This document shows, piece after piece, positions 1 to 7,247 of a stretch of DNA of 14,067 nt; the first letter of the stretch is position 1, and each line of letters opens with the position of its first letter. Made by a program: the position numbers and the translations under genes. The DNA is from CAYLPU01 sp964385635 (lineage in GTDB: Bacteria > Chloroflexota > Anaerolineae > B4-G1), in the NCBI GenBank assembly GCA_964385635.1, contig CAYLPU010000117.1, positions 1 through 14,067 on the forward strand. Reading direction: 5' to 3'. The notes under the pieces were generated by a model, which ran no database searches, had not been told where the DNA came from, and saw only the letters and a list, made by a program, of their open reading frames with translations.

Positions 1-603
1 TTGTACCGCAAACCGGGTTCGGAGGGAAGCTGTCTCTCCGACAGACTGCTAGGCACAATTCCAGTCGAAACCACCGTGACAGTTGTGCCCAAGCCGACAG
101 CAGAGGCTCAGGTGACCCTTACCCGGCCGCCTCAGCGGCTGACTGACACGCCGCCACAGTCCCCAACAGCGATACCCACTATGCCACCAGACGTAACACC
201 AACTCTGATGCCTGATACCATTACACTCACCTATCCTCAGGATGGTCAAACTGTTCCTTGCGAGAACCTGGCCCAAGGTACATATTCCTCGGATATCGCT
301 AACCCGATTTGGCCTGTGGTCTACATAGCGGGCAGATTCCATCCACAGGACGAGGGGGGGAAAGCACCTCCAATGGTCAATGGCACGTGGTATGGGACCG
401 TCCGTTTTGGTGATTGCACTAAGCCATCTGATTACGATAGCGGGAAGGCATTCCAACTCATCATCGTGACCGCTGATGAGCAAGCCAATAAAGCATTCGA
501 AGACTACCTGGTTGCGGGTCGGCCCACGGGCGAGTGGCCTGGCATGGTCAGCCTGCCTGAGGGAGTCAAGGAGTACCTGCGCATCGTCGTGACTCGGCAA
601 TAG
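1..603 (+). CDS. Secreted/surface protein, C-terminal part (Thr/Pro linker plus beta-sandwich-like domain), cut by window edge
   Basis: The frame is open from the first base to a TAG at 601-603, so the true start is probably upstream of the window and the 200 residues visible are a C-terminal fragment. Residues ~20-75 are rich in Thr, Pro and Val, typical of an extracellular linker. Residues ~73-200 form a compact domain that starts ITLTYPQDGQTV and carries WPVVYIAGRFHPQ and W-x-G-T-V-R-F-G-D-C stretches. This resembles the Ig-like/beta-sandwich modules attached to secreted Chloroflexota proteins. Two cysteines (in VPCENL and FGDCTKP) could form a disulfide outside the cell. No catalytic motif is visible. 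The function is unknown; a role at the cell surface, perhaps ligand or carbohydrate binding, is inference. Confidence 0.6.
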   Translation: MYRKPGSEGSCLSDRLLGTIPVETTVTVVPKPTAEAQVTLTRPPQRLTDTPPQSPTAIPTMPPDVTPTLMPDTITLTYPQDGQTVPCENLAQGTYSSDIANPIWPVVYIAGRFHPQDEGGKAPPMVNGTWYGTVRFGDCTKPSDYDSGKAFQLIIVTADEQANKAFEDYLVAGRPTGEWPGMVSLPEGVKEYLRIVVTRQ

Positions 604-646
604 CTGGCGTGGCATCGCCTTCGGTGCTGGTCGGGAGCTATCAGAG

Positions 647-678
647 CATGGCGGCGGGCCTTGTCGCCCGCCGCTATG
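647..678 (+). terminator. GC-rich 13-bp stem-loop between the surface-protein gene and the glycosidase gene
   Basis: GCGGCGGGC at 651-659 pairs perfectly with GCCCGCCGC at 666-674 around a 6-nt loop. The stem extends outward through 647-650/675-678 with one G-T pair. It begins 44 bp after the preceding stop and ends 28 bp before the preferred start of the next gene. There is no T-tract after it, so a classical intrinsic terminator is doubtful. An mRNA 3'-end stabiliser, an attenuator in the leader of the next gene, or a REP-like element are alternatives. Confidence 0.4.
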
Positions 679-705
679 CCCGAAATCCAACCGAGAGAGA
701 CTCTT

Positions 706-3075
706 ATGAGAAGTCCAAACTCTTCCAAGTCGCAAGGCCTGCCTGTCGGCAGACAAGGCCTGCTGGTAGCACTTGCCGCTGCCATCTCCATTGGAATCAT
801 ACTTGTCAACATTGGCTGTCGGCAAAGCACACGGGGAATCACCCAGGCTGCTCCACAGACGACCCCACTTCCCTCCCCACCTGTCCTGACCCTCCAAGTG
901 ATCCCTCTTTCTTCGTCCACCCCCACCATCATTATGCCTACCTCATCATCCAACGAGGATAATGCCTACGCCCACCTCTACACCACCATGGACAAGTACG
1001 CCAGCGGCGATGCCCTGCGACTGCTGGATAGCTATGAGCCCACCTCCGCCTGGGATAACGGCGATATTGCCTGGGCCTACGACAACGGTCTGGTGATGCT
1101 GGCCCTTATGGCCCGTGGCACAGCGACGGACTGGGAGAGGGCCAAAATTATGGCCGATAGCCTGATCTACACCCAGAACAATGACCCTGACTTTGCCGAT
1201 GGCCGGGTGCGGGACGCTTACTCTGCTGCCTCTCTCGTCGGCGCCAACGGCAAAGTCCAGATCGCTGCCCCAGGCTCAGCCACCGGCAACATGGCCTGGA
1301 CGATGATAGCCTGGCTGGGCTATTGGAAGGTCAAGGGTGGGACATCATACCTGGATGCTGCCGCCCAATTAGGCCAATGGATCTACGACAATACCTACGA
1401 TACCCGCGGCGACAGCGGCTACACGGGCGGCTACAGCAGCAGCCTGGAAAAACACCAGTGGAAGGCCACTGAGCACAACATTGACGTGTATGTCGCTTTC
1501 ATGAAGCTCTACCAGGCCACAGGCGACCCCCTTTGGTTCGGGAGGGCCAGACACGCCAAGAAATTCGTCCAGGCTATGTGGAACGAGACCGAGGGATACT
1601 TCTGGACGGGGACGATGGACGACGGGGTTACCATCAACCCCAGCCCCATTCCTGAGGATGCCCAGAGTTGGGGCTTAATGGCTTTGGGCGAGACGGACAC
1701 TTATGGAACTGGTATCGCCTGGGCCGAAAGCAATCTCTCCGTCAATCCTTGCCCTATCTGTACCTCGTACCACGGCTTCAAGTTCAGTGACGTCGGCGCC
1801 GGGTGCTGGTTTGAGGGCACGGCGCATATGGCGATTGCTCTGCAGATCAAGGGTGAAGCCGCCAAAGCGGACGACATCGTGGGGGTATTGCGCAATGTCC
1901 AAACCTCGGCATCCAACAACAACGGGGCCGGGATCGTCGCCGCCTGTCCCGACGGAGCGGAGACTGGCTACAGTTGGAACTATCCCAATGCGCTGCACAT
2001 TGGGGCGACAGCCTGGTATCTCTTCGCCGAGCGGGGATACAACCCCTTCTGGCAGATCAGCACCAGTGAGGCGATTCCTACCACCCCCGGCAAGTTCCAG
2101 AAGGGGATGAGCTACGCAGCCTGGTGGCAGGGTCAATACTCGACACCTGAAGCGGACCAATCCCTGGCGGATCTTGCCGCCACAGGGGCCGAATGGCTGG
2201 CCCTGATTGTCACCGGCTATCAGGAGGCGATCACTTCCACGACTATCACCTATACCCTGCCAAGGACTCCTACAGACGCCGATCTGACGCACGTCATTAC
2301 TCAGGCCCATAGCCTGGGAATGAAGGTGATGCTCAAGCCCCATCTGGACTTAGACAACGACCCCACTCACTGGCGGGGACAGATCGGCACCGCTTTCACC
2401 GCCGAAGCCGAGTGGCGGGCCTGGTTCACCTCGTACCGCGCCTTTATCAACCACTACGCCGCCCTGGCCCAGGCCAACAGGGTGGAGCAATTCTGTGTCG
2501 GCACTGAGTTGCTTGGCACCAGCGGGCGGGAGGCAGACTGGCGACAGGTAGTCAGCCATGTGCGCGGCCTCTTCAGCGGCCCCATCACCTACGCCAGCAA
2601 CCACAGCGGGGAGGAGACAGGCATCCAGTGGTGGGATGCCGTGGACTACATCGGCGTGGATGCCTACTATCCCTTGACGAACAAGAACGACCCAACCCTG
2701 GCCGAGCTAAGAGCGGCCTGGGTGACTCCCACGCTTACATTGGAGGATCTCTCCAGGCAATACGACAGACCTCTCGTCTTGACCGAAATTGGATACCGCA
2801 GTGTGGACGGAGCGAATCAGCATCCTTGGGAGTGGCAGACGGCGGGTACCGTAGACCTTCAAGAACAGGCCAATTGCTACCGCGCGGCTCTGGAAGCCTT
2901 CTGGGGAAAACCCTGGTTCAGGGGTATTTACTGGTGGTACTGGAGCACTGACCCCGAGCAGGGGGGCCCGACAGACATGGGCTATACTCCGCATAGCAAG
3001 CCGGCTGAGATGATCTTGAGGAACTATTACCGTCTAATTCTGTTCCTTCCTCTTGTCCTTGGGACCTCAACGTAA
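706..3075 (+). CDS. Exported two-domain glycoside hydrolase: alpha/alpha-toroid-like domain plus GH113-type TIM barrel
   Basis: The protein is 789 aa from the ATG at 706, which follows a GAGAGA purine tract. In-frame TTG 661 and ATG 676 lie in or beside a stem-loop and are less likely. Residues ~18-37 are hydrophobic and end in NIGC (Cys38), so this is a probable lipoprotein or N-anchored exported protein with a non-ideal lipobox. Residues ~86-450 have paired-helix spacing with SAWDNGDIAWAYDNG and HNIDVYVAFMKLY stretches, like six-hairpin glycosidases; the family is not assigned. Residues ~466-780 match the glycoside hydrolase family 113 barrel (endo-beta-mannanase family). They include FCVGTEL (Glu601, expected acid/base), LTEIGYRS (Glu694, expected nucleophile) and the terminal barrel strand GIYWWYW. 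The protein ends in a hydrophobic FLPLVL tail. The likely role is hydrolysis of an extracellular polysaccharide; the substrate cannot be fixed from sequence. Confidence 0.85.
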   Translation: MRSPNSSKSQGLPVGRQGLLVALAAAISIGIILVNIGCRQSTRGITQAAPQTTPLPSPPVLTLQVIPLSSSTPTIIMPTSSSNEDNAYAHLYTTMDKYASGDALRLLDSYEPTSAWDNGDIAWAYDNGLVMLALMARGTATDWERAKIMADSLIYTQNNDPDFADGRVRDAYSAASLVGANGKVQIAAPGSATGNMAWTMIAWLGYWKVKGGTSYLDAAAQLGQWIYDNTYDTRGDSGYTGGYSSSLEKHQWKATEHNIDVYVAFMKLYQATGDPLWFGRARHAKKFVQAMWNETEGYFWTGTMDDGVTINPSPIPEDAQSWGLMALGETDTYGTGIAWAESNLSVNPCPICTSYHGFKFSDVGAGCWFEGTAHMAIALQIKGEAAKADDIVGVLRNVQTSASNNNGAGIVAACPDGAETGYSWNYPNALHIGATAWYLFAERGYNPFWQISTSEAIPTTPGKFQKGMSYAAWWQGQYSTPEADQSLADLAATGAEWLALIVTGYQEAITSTTITYTLPRTPTDADLTHVITQAHSLGMKVMLKPHLDLDNDPTHWRGQIGTAFTAEAEWRAWFTSYRAFINHYAALAQANRVEQFCVGTELLGTSGREADWRQVVSHVRGLFSGPITYASNHSGEETGIQWWDAVDYIGVDAYYPLTNKNDPTLAELRAAWVTPTLTLEDLSRQYDRPLVLTEIGYRSVDGANQHPWEWQTAGTVDLQEQANCYRAALEAFWGKPWFRGIYWWYWSTDPEQGGPTDMGYTPHSKPAEMILRNYYRLILFLPLVLGTST
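733..763 (+). repeat. REP-like short repeat inside the glycosidase signal-peptide region
   Basis: A 10-bp direct repeat, CAAGGCCTGC, occurs at 733-742 and 754-763 (21-bp period). Between and overlapping these lies an imperfect hairpin in which GCCTGTC at 741-747 pairs with GAC-A-AGGC at 752-759. It is translated as QGLPVGRQGL just before the hydrophobic segment. Very similar LPxGRQGL-encoding palindromes are dispersed repeats in many environmental bacterial genomes, so this looks like a repeat copy captured in a coding region. Confidence 0.5.
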
Positions 3076-3193
3076 GGGTAAAGCTGCGATCATGCCTGAC
3101 TTATGATAAGTTCACCAGAATTTCCAGATTGCGTCGTGCGACCCGTAGTATATCGACTGGTGCGGAGAAGTTGGCAGGGAGGGAGAGTGGCTC

Positions 3194-3874
3194 ATGAAAC
3201 CCAAACGTTGGCAAGACCTTATTCTCGGACAGTTCGGCCACGAACAGAACCAGAGCATCGTGGTTGTTGACCCCGACCGCCTGATGCAGGACGACGTGCT
3301 CATCAGCGAACTTCAGGCGCGGCGGTACGATATCCTCAACTTCACGTCTGAGATTGCCTTCCGCAATGAGTTCGAGGAGCGTTACCGCTCACGCTGGGAC
3401 CAGGGGGAGAAGACGCACATCGTGGTCATCGTCCACTCCAGCGAGGCCAGCCGCCTTATGCCCTACGATCTGGAGAGGAAGAGGCACGTTGTGGAGATCG
3501 GCTTGCACCAGGTCTTTCCTCGCCTCAATCGTATCGTCCTGGCCAACCTGGACCGTCGTTACTATCCTCCCTTGTTCCAGGCCCACGGTACGTTGGAACG
3601 GGACAACAAAAGTGCTACCACGGAGCGCGAGACCATCCGCTTCATCCTGCGCGGCGTGTTCGGCATTGATCCGGTGGCCCTCAAGTCGCCGGAGCGGTTG
3701 GTGGTCATGTTGATTGACAAGCACTACGCCTCCCAGGCCATCCCGCCGGCCCTGGAACGGTACGTGGTCGAGGAGATGCACACTCCCCTGCCCGGCGGCA
3801 TTTCCCACGGTGGTCTGTCGGTTGAGGAGATGATCATCCCCTTTATCGAGGTATGCACGCTTGATCGGATTTGA
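3194..3874 (+). CDS. pglZ: Internally truncated PglZ-family protein (BREX type 3-like), phosphatase core missing
   Basis: The ATG follows a purine-rich Shine-Dalgarno region (AGGGAGGGAGAG, ~7 nt away). Residues 1-195 match the N-terminal domain of BREX PglZ proteins, with VVVDPDRLMQDD, the FRNEFEERYRSRWDQGE block, SRLMPYDLERK, LANLDRRYYPPLFQAH, FILRGVFGID and the DKHYASQAIPPALERY helix region. Residues 196-226 match the extreme C terminus (ISHGGLSVEEMIIPFIEV). His205 in SHGG corresponds to the conserved late metal-ligand histidine of the alkaline-phosphatase superfamily. The ~300-400 residues normally between these blocks, including the PglZ domain with the catalytic Asp/metal site, are absent. 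Full-length family members are several hundred residues longer. The frame is intact and the stop overlaps the next gene by 14 bp. Phosphodiesterase activity should be lost. It is either an in-frame deletion remnant or a reduced adaptor. Confidence 0.75.
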   Translation: MKPKRWQDLILGQFGHEQNQSIVVVDPDRLMQDDVLISELQARRYDILNFTSEIAFRNEFEERYRSRWDQGEKTHIVVIVHSSEASRLMPYDLERKRHVVEIGLHQVFPRLNRIVLANLDRRYYPPLFQAHGTLERDNKSATTERETIRFILRGVFGIDPVALKSPERLVVMLIDKHYASQAIPPALERYVVEEMHTPLPGGISHGGLSVEEMIIPFIEVCTLDRI

Positions 3875-4391
3875 CAAACCCGTGCGTCCGGAGTGGATCC
3901 ACGCCGTGGGCCTGGCCTGGCGGCCCAGTCAGCCGGTGAGCGAACTGATCCAGGTCGTTGACCAGGTGGCTGCGGCGGAGTTCCGGGGCGCTGAGACACG
4001 GCGTAAGGTGGCGACTATCATTCTGCGGCACTTCGTCAAGACGACAGTGTCGCAACCCAGCACCGGCTCTTCCAGGCCGGTGCGACGGCGCACGGCGGAC
4101 CAGGACCTGTTTGCAGCAGCGGCGCGCAAGTTCCCGGCCAAGACGTTACGAAGCGCTTACCTGGCCCACCTGATCAACGCGACGCCCATCCTGCAGACGA
4201 TCACCGGCCAGATGGCCAGGCGCTACGATCTTGGAGATGAGATTCGGAGCACCGACTTCCTGCACCGCATCTACGAGGAGTACGGCCAGCGGGGCGTGGT
4301 GACCAACTGCGTGCGCCACTTCCTGCGCACGCTTTCCTGGTTCGGCTGCCTGAACCATCTGAACTGTCCCCCGCCCTGCCAGGGGATTTGA
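3861..4391 (+). CDS. BrxA-like (DUF1819-type) small helical protein following truncated PglZ
   Basis: The protein is 176 aa from the TTG at 3861, with GAGG at 3848-3851 as a plausible ribosome-binding site, and overlaps the end of the pglZ-like gene. It has an N-terminal KPVRPEWIHAVGLAWRP block, a GAETRRKVATIILRHF helix, a low-complexity Ser/Pro/Arg linker (~residues 60-75), then SAYLAHLINATPILQTITGQM and a C-terminal VVTNCVRHFLRTLSWFGCL helix. The order pglZ then a ~200-aa protein, the TRRK...IILR helix and the final ...V-x-x-x-LRTL-x-x-x-G-x-L pattern resemble BrxA, the NusB-like DNA-binding protein that follows pglZ in type 3 BREX. The similarity is pattern-level only. If correct, this is the 3' end of a BREX operon whose other genes (brxF, brxC, methyltransferase, helicase) are absent here. 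Confidence 0.5.
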   Translation: MIGFDKPVRPEWIHAVGLAWRPSQPVSELIQVVDQVAAAEFRGAETRRKVATIILRHFVKTTVSQPSTGSSRPVRRRTADQDLFAAAARKFPAKTLRSAYLAHLINATPILQTITGQMARRYDLGDEIRSTDFLHRIYEEYGQRGVVTNCVRHFLRTLSWFGCLNHLNCPPPCQGI

Positions 4392-4402
4392 TAAAAAAGA
4401 TT

Positions 4403-4408
4403 AGGAGG
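4403..4408 (+). promoter_or_regulatory. Strong Shine-Dalgarno AGGAGG that fixes the TPR-protein start at TTG 4415
   Basis: A perfect AGGAGG lies 6 nt upstream of TTG 4415, ideal spacing. The other in-frame TTG (4388) has no such signal and would place this site inside the coding region. The site lies 11 bp after the stop of the BrxA-like gene, so it also indicates operon-style translation. Confidence 0.8.
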
Positions 4409-4414
4409 CGACGA

Positions 4415-6883
4415 TTGAGCAAACGTAAACGCAAGAAGCGGCGCAAGTCACTGTCCACGCAGGAGGCGCGACACCAGCGCCGGGTGATAGATAGGTTGCA
4501 AGTGGTCTTCGAACAGGCTGACGGCCTGATTGACCGTGGCCGTGCCCAGGCAGCCATTGAACTCCTGGAACCGCTTTTGACGTCCTACCCGCGCGTGGCT
4601 GATCTGCATTACTACGTCGGCTACGCACACGTCAGGGCCGGCGATACCTGGGGTGGGTTGGTGGGGTACGAACAGGCGATGAAACTGAGCCGGGACCCGG
4701 ACTACTGGCTGTCATTGGCCTCGCTCTACCTGGAACTCGAGTTGAACGCGCATGCCCTGCATGCCTTTCGCCAGGTGCTGAAGCGACAAGCCGATGTCCC
4801 AAAGATTGACAACGTGCGCGAGATCGTAGCCTCGCTGGAGAAGGATATTCTGGAAACCGCGCATAATCTTGGTCTTTCTGAGGCACAAGTCGAAAAGGGC
4901 CTTCATTACCTGGAGGACGGTCAGCGCGCACTACGCAAGAGCGACTTCCCGGCCTGCATCGCCGCCAACCGGCAGGCCATCAAGTTGCTGTCCGACTGGC
5001 CCCCACCTCGCAATAACCTTTCCCTGGCGCTGTTCTTCGACGGCCAACCGGAAAAAGCCATTGTCACCGCACGCCGGGTGCTATCGCAAGCCCCGGACAA
5101 TATCCAGGCGCTGAGCAACAGTGTCCGCTTCCTGGCCTGGACGGGACAAGAGGCAGATGCGCGGGTGTTGTGGGCGCGGTTGAAGGAAATCACGCCGCAG
5201 GGGCACAGCGAGCGCCTCAAGATGGCGGAAGCGGCCGCTATCCTGGACGAGGACGAGAGCGTGTATCGACTATTACGTCCCTTGGGCAAACCGGGTGCGG
5301 CGCGGGGGGAAGTGCCCGGATTCTCCCGGCAGGACCAGTTGTTCCTGGCCGTCGCCGAAGCCAATACCGGCCGTCGCGCGGCACGACGCAGGCTGAGGGG
5401 GTTGCAGAACAGCATACCATGGGCAGACGAGTTGCTGGCGGCGCTGGAAGCCGGGCGACCAGGGCCAGGTTGGGCCGAGCGCTTCCCATACTTCCATAGC
5501 ACCGAACTCATGTCGATGCACGAGATGGGCAAGTTTGTTGAACTGGTCGGGCGACAGGATGACTTGCCCGAACGACGCTTTCGCAGCCAGGTGGCGCGTT
5601 TTGTCGTTCGTTTCCCTCAGGTCGTCCTCATGGCGGAGAAGATGATCTGGGAGGAGGACCAACCCGATGCTGGCGTCGCTATCCTGGCGACCATTGCCAC
5701 TCCGGCTGCCTACGCTGCCCTGCGCCGCTTTGGGTTGAGCCAGGCCGGTGAAGATGAGACACGCATGCGGGCGCTGCTCAGCCTGGTGCAGGCGGGCGAG
5801 ATCTCGCGAGGTGAAACGGTGCGTATTTGGAGCAGAGGAGAGTGGCGGGAGGTACAAATACGCCAATACGAGATTTCCGATGAGCCCGAGACGGAGTACA
5901 GCCAGGAGGCGGCGAGTCTGTTGGAGCAAGCCTTGAGTGCCTTTCAGCAGGATGACTACGAAAAGGCCGAGCGACTGTTCCGGCGTATGTTGGAATTGGA
6001 ACCCCGCGCCAAAGAAGCGTACAACAACCTGGGCGCGATGCATGCCCGTCGTGGAGAGCACGCCCAGGCCAAAGAGATGTTCCGGGCAGCGTTGGAGATA
6101 GATCCGACCTACGTGTTTCCGCGCTGCAACCTGGCTACGTATCTCCTTGACGAGGGTGATGTCGAAGGGGCAGACGTTATGTTGGAGCCTTTGGTCAAAG
6201 CGAGACGCTTTCACCCTCAGGAAATGGCGTTCTACTCCTATACCCAGGCCCGCATTCTTGTCCAGCGGGAGGAATACGAACTGGCCCGCAAGGCGCTGCA
6301 GGCCGCGCTACAAGTACGGCCTGGCTACGAACTGGCCGAGAGCCTGCTTGAACATCTGGACAGGATCACGCCGCTTCTGGCAGGCTTTGAGTCCTTCCGG
6401 GAACGGCAGCGCAAGCGCGACCGGGCCGCACGCGCCCGCCTGCAGGCCAAACTCTCCACTCCAGAGCCGGCTCTCTCCGAGGCGCTGTCTCTCTACACCA
6501 AGAATGCGCTCACCGGGATGGGCCGTGTAGTCGTGCGGTGGGGTGGGTGGTCGGCATTGCGCAAGGCGGAGTTGGTCGAACAGATCATCGTGGGACTCTG
6601 CGACCTGGACAATCTGGAGCGAATAGTTGGCGATCTGAACGAAGACGAACGCGCTGCGCTGCGCCAGGTGCTGGCACACGACGGGGCTATGCCCTGGCAG
6701 GATTTTGATGCTGCCTATGGGAACGACCTGGAGGAGTCTGCGTACTGGCAATGGCATGTGCCAGAGACGGTCATGGGGCGTCTGCGGGAGCGTGGGCTGC
6801 TGGTAGAGACGACGGTGGACGACACATTGCTCGTCGCTATACCATCCGAATTGCGCCGGGGACTGCGGGAGATATTGGATTGA
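4415..6883 (+). CDS. Large TPR protein with basic N terminus and C-terminal SAP/winged-helix-like module
   Basis: The protein is 822 aa from the TTG at 4415 (see the Shine-Dalgarno entry). The first ~12 residues are almost all Lys/Arg (KRKRKKRRK), suggesting nucleic-acid or acidic-surface contact. Residues ~25-260 hold TPR-like helical pairs (AAIELLEPLLTSYPRVADLHYYVGYA; RNNLSLALFFDGQPEKAIVTARR). Residues ~260-490 are an ungapped helical region without a family I can name. Residues ~495-650 hold canonical TPRs with A-x-x-L-F-R-x-x-L-E-L-x-P-x-x-x-x-A-Y-x-N-L-G spacing. Residues ~690-822 combine a SAP/Rho-N-like helix pair (LRKAELVEQIIVGL) with a winged-helix-like segment (LNEDERAALRQVLAHDG...VMGRLRERGLLVE). 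There is no signal peptide or membrane span, so it is cytoplasmic. It starts 23 bp after the BrxA-like stop, so co-transcription is likely. The function is unknown; a scaffold is inferred. Confidence 0.75.
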   Translation: MSKRKRKKRRKSLSTQEARHQRRVIDRLQVVFEQADGLIDRGRAQAAIELLEPLLTSYPRVADLHYYVGYAHVRAGDTWGGLVGYEQAMKLSRDPDYWLSLASLYLELELNAHALHAFRQVLKRQADVPKIDNVREIVASLEKDILETAHNLGLSEAQVEKGLHYLEDGQRALRKSDFPACIAANRQAIKLLSDWPPPRNNLSLALFFDGQPEKAIVTARRVLSQAPDNIQALSNSVRFLAWTGQEADARVLWARLKEITPQGHSERLKMAEAAAILDEDESVYRLLRPLGKPGAARGEVPGFSRQDQLFLAVAEANTGRRAARRRLRGLQNSIPWADELLAALEAGRPGPGWAERFPYFHSTELMSMHEMGKFVELVGRQDDLPERRFRSQVARFVVRFPQVVLMAEKMIWEEDQPDAGVAILATIATPAAYAALRRFGLSQAGEDETRMRALLSLVQAGEISRGETVRIWSRGEWREVQIRQYEISDEPETEYSQEAASLLEQALSAFQQDDYEKAERLFRRMLELEPRAKEAYNNLGAMHARRGEHAQAKEMFRAALEIDPTYVFPRCNLATYLLDEGDVEGADVMLEPLVKARRFHPQEMAFYSYTQARILVQREEYELARKALQAALQVRPGYELAESLLEHLDRITPLLAGFESFRERQRKRDRAARARLQAKLSTPEPALSEALSLYTKNALTGMGRVVVRWGGWSALRKAELVEQIIVGLCDLDNLERIVGDLNEDERAALRQVLAHDGAMPWQDFDAAYGNDLEESAYWQWHVPETVMGRLRERGLLVETTVDDTLLVAIPSELRRGLREILD

Positions 6884-7210
6884 TGGATTTGCCCGACTAT
6901 CTTCCTGCTGCTGAGAGGCGAGGAACTGGTAATGCTCGAACTCTTGCTGGAGGATGGTGGCGAAGGCGGGAGCGACGTCTGAGGGTGGGAGGAGGGAGCG
7001 CTGGACGATGGAGAGGGTATTGTCGGCGGTCTTGGGGCCACAAAGGGAGGCATGACACAACAGCGGATTTGGAATAAAACGGATGGGTGGGCTGCAGAGA
7101 ATCCGTTCCTTTCTCAATCCGATGTTGTATTGTGGTGGCAAGGGAGGCACGGTCGTAGATCTTGGCCGGGACGGGGTTGTCAAGCGGTGCGGGGGGTAGT
7201 TGAGAGGCGA
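6884..7210 (+). other. Stretch without a recognisable gene between the TPR and phosphodiesterase genes
   Basis: No frame here shows a recognisable family. A short ATG frame overlaps the TPR stop (6883-7077, 64 codons, Arg/Gly-rich), another + frame gives an acidic run (FLLLRGEELVMLELLLEDG) ending at a stop near 6981, and a - frame is open across most of it. The composition is purine-rich on the + strand. I see no tRNA, terminator with T-tract, or repeat array. A decayed gene is possible but not shown. Confidence 0.4.
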
Positions 7211-7239
7211 TTGTCCAAATCCGGCAACTGTGTTAGACT
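7211..7239 (+). promoter_or_regulatory. Candidate sigma70-type promoter giving a leaderless or near-leaderless mRNA
   Basis: TTGTCC at 7211-7216 and TAGACT at 7234-7239 match the -35 and -10 consensus hexamers at 4 of 6 positions each, with an exact 17-bp spacer. The expected transcription start (~7245-7248) coincides with the ATG at 7248. No Shine-Dalgarno sequence lies before that ATG, which fits a leaderless message. No start-site data are available. Confidence 0.4.
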
Positions 7240-7247
7240 CCGATCAG

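Noticed and set aside
661..705. TTG 661 or ATG 676 as start of the glycosidase
   Set aside because: Both sit in or beside a strong stem-loop and would lengthen the signal-peptide n-region; ATG 706 has a purine-rich site just upstream.
49..897. 282-codon - strand frame opposite the surface-protein gene
   Set aside because: Low-complexity translation rich in Trp, Arg and His without domain character; it is opposite a frame with a recognisable extracellular linker and domain.
3076..3193. Promoter before the pglZ-like gene (TAGTAT at 3146-3151)
   Set aside because: The -10-like hexamer matches only 4 of 6 and no acceptable -35 lies at 16-18 bp.
3770..3833. Direct repeat GAGGAGATG at 3770-3778 and 3825-3833 as the deletion junction of pglZ
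   Set aside because: The copies encode separate VEEM stretches and both remain present, so they do not mark a collapsed junction; the similarity is probably coincidental.
4388..4414. TTG 4388 as start of the TPR gene
   Set aside because: AGGAGG at 4403-4408 would fall inside the coding region, while TTG 4415 has ideal spacing from it.
5273..6214. 313-codon open frame on the - strand inside the TPR gene
   Set aside because: It is antisense to a coding frame with clear TPR spacing and a perfect Shine-Dalgarno. Its own translation shows no domain, and it arises from GC-rich codon usage.
6308..7183. 291-codon open frame on the - strand covering the TPR 3' end and the following gap
   Set aside because: Most of it is antisense to the conserved C-terminal module of the TPR protein. 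The part over the gap shows no family, so it is not called.
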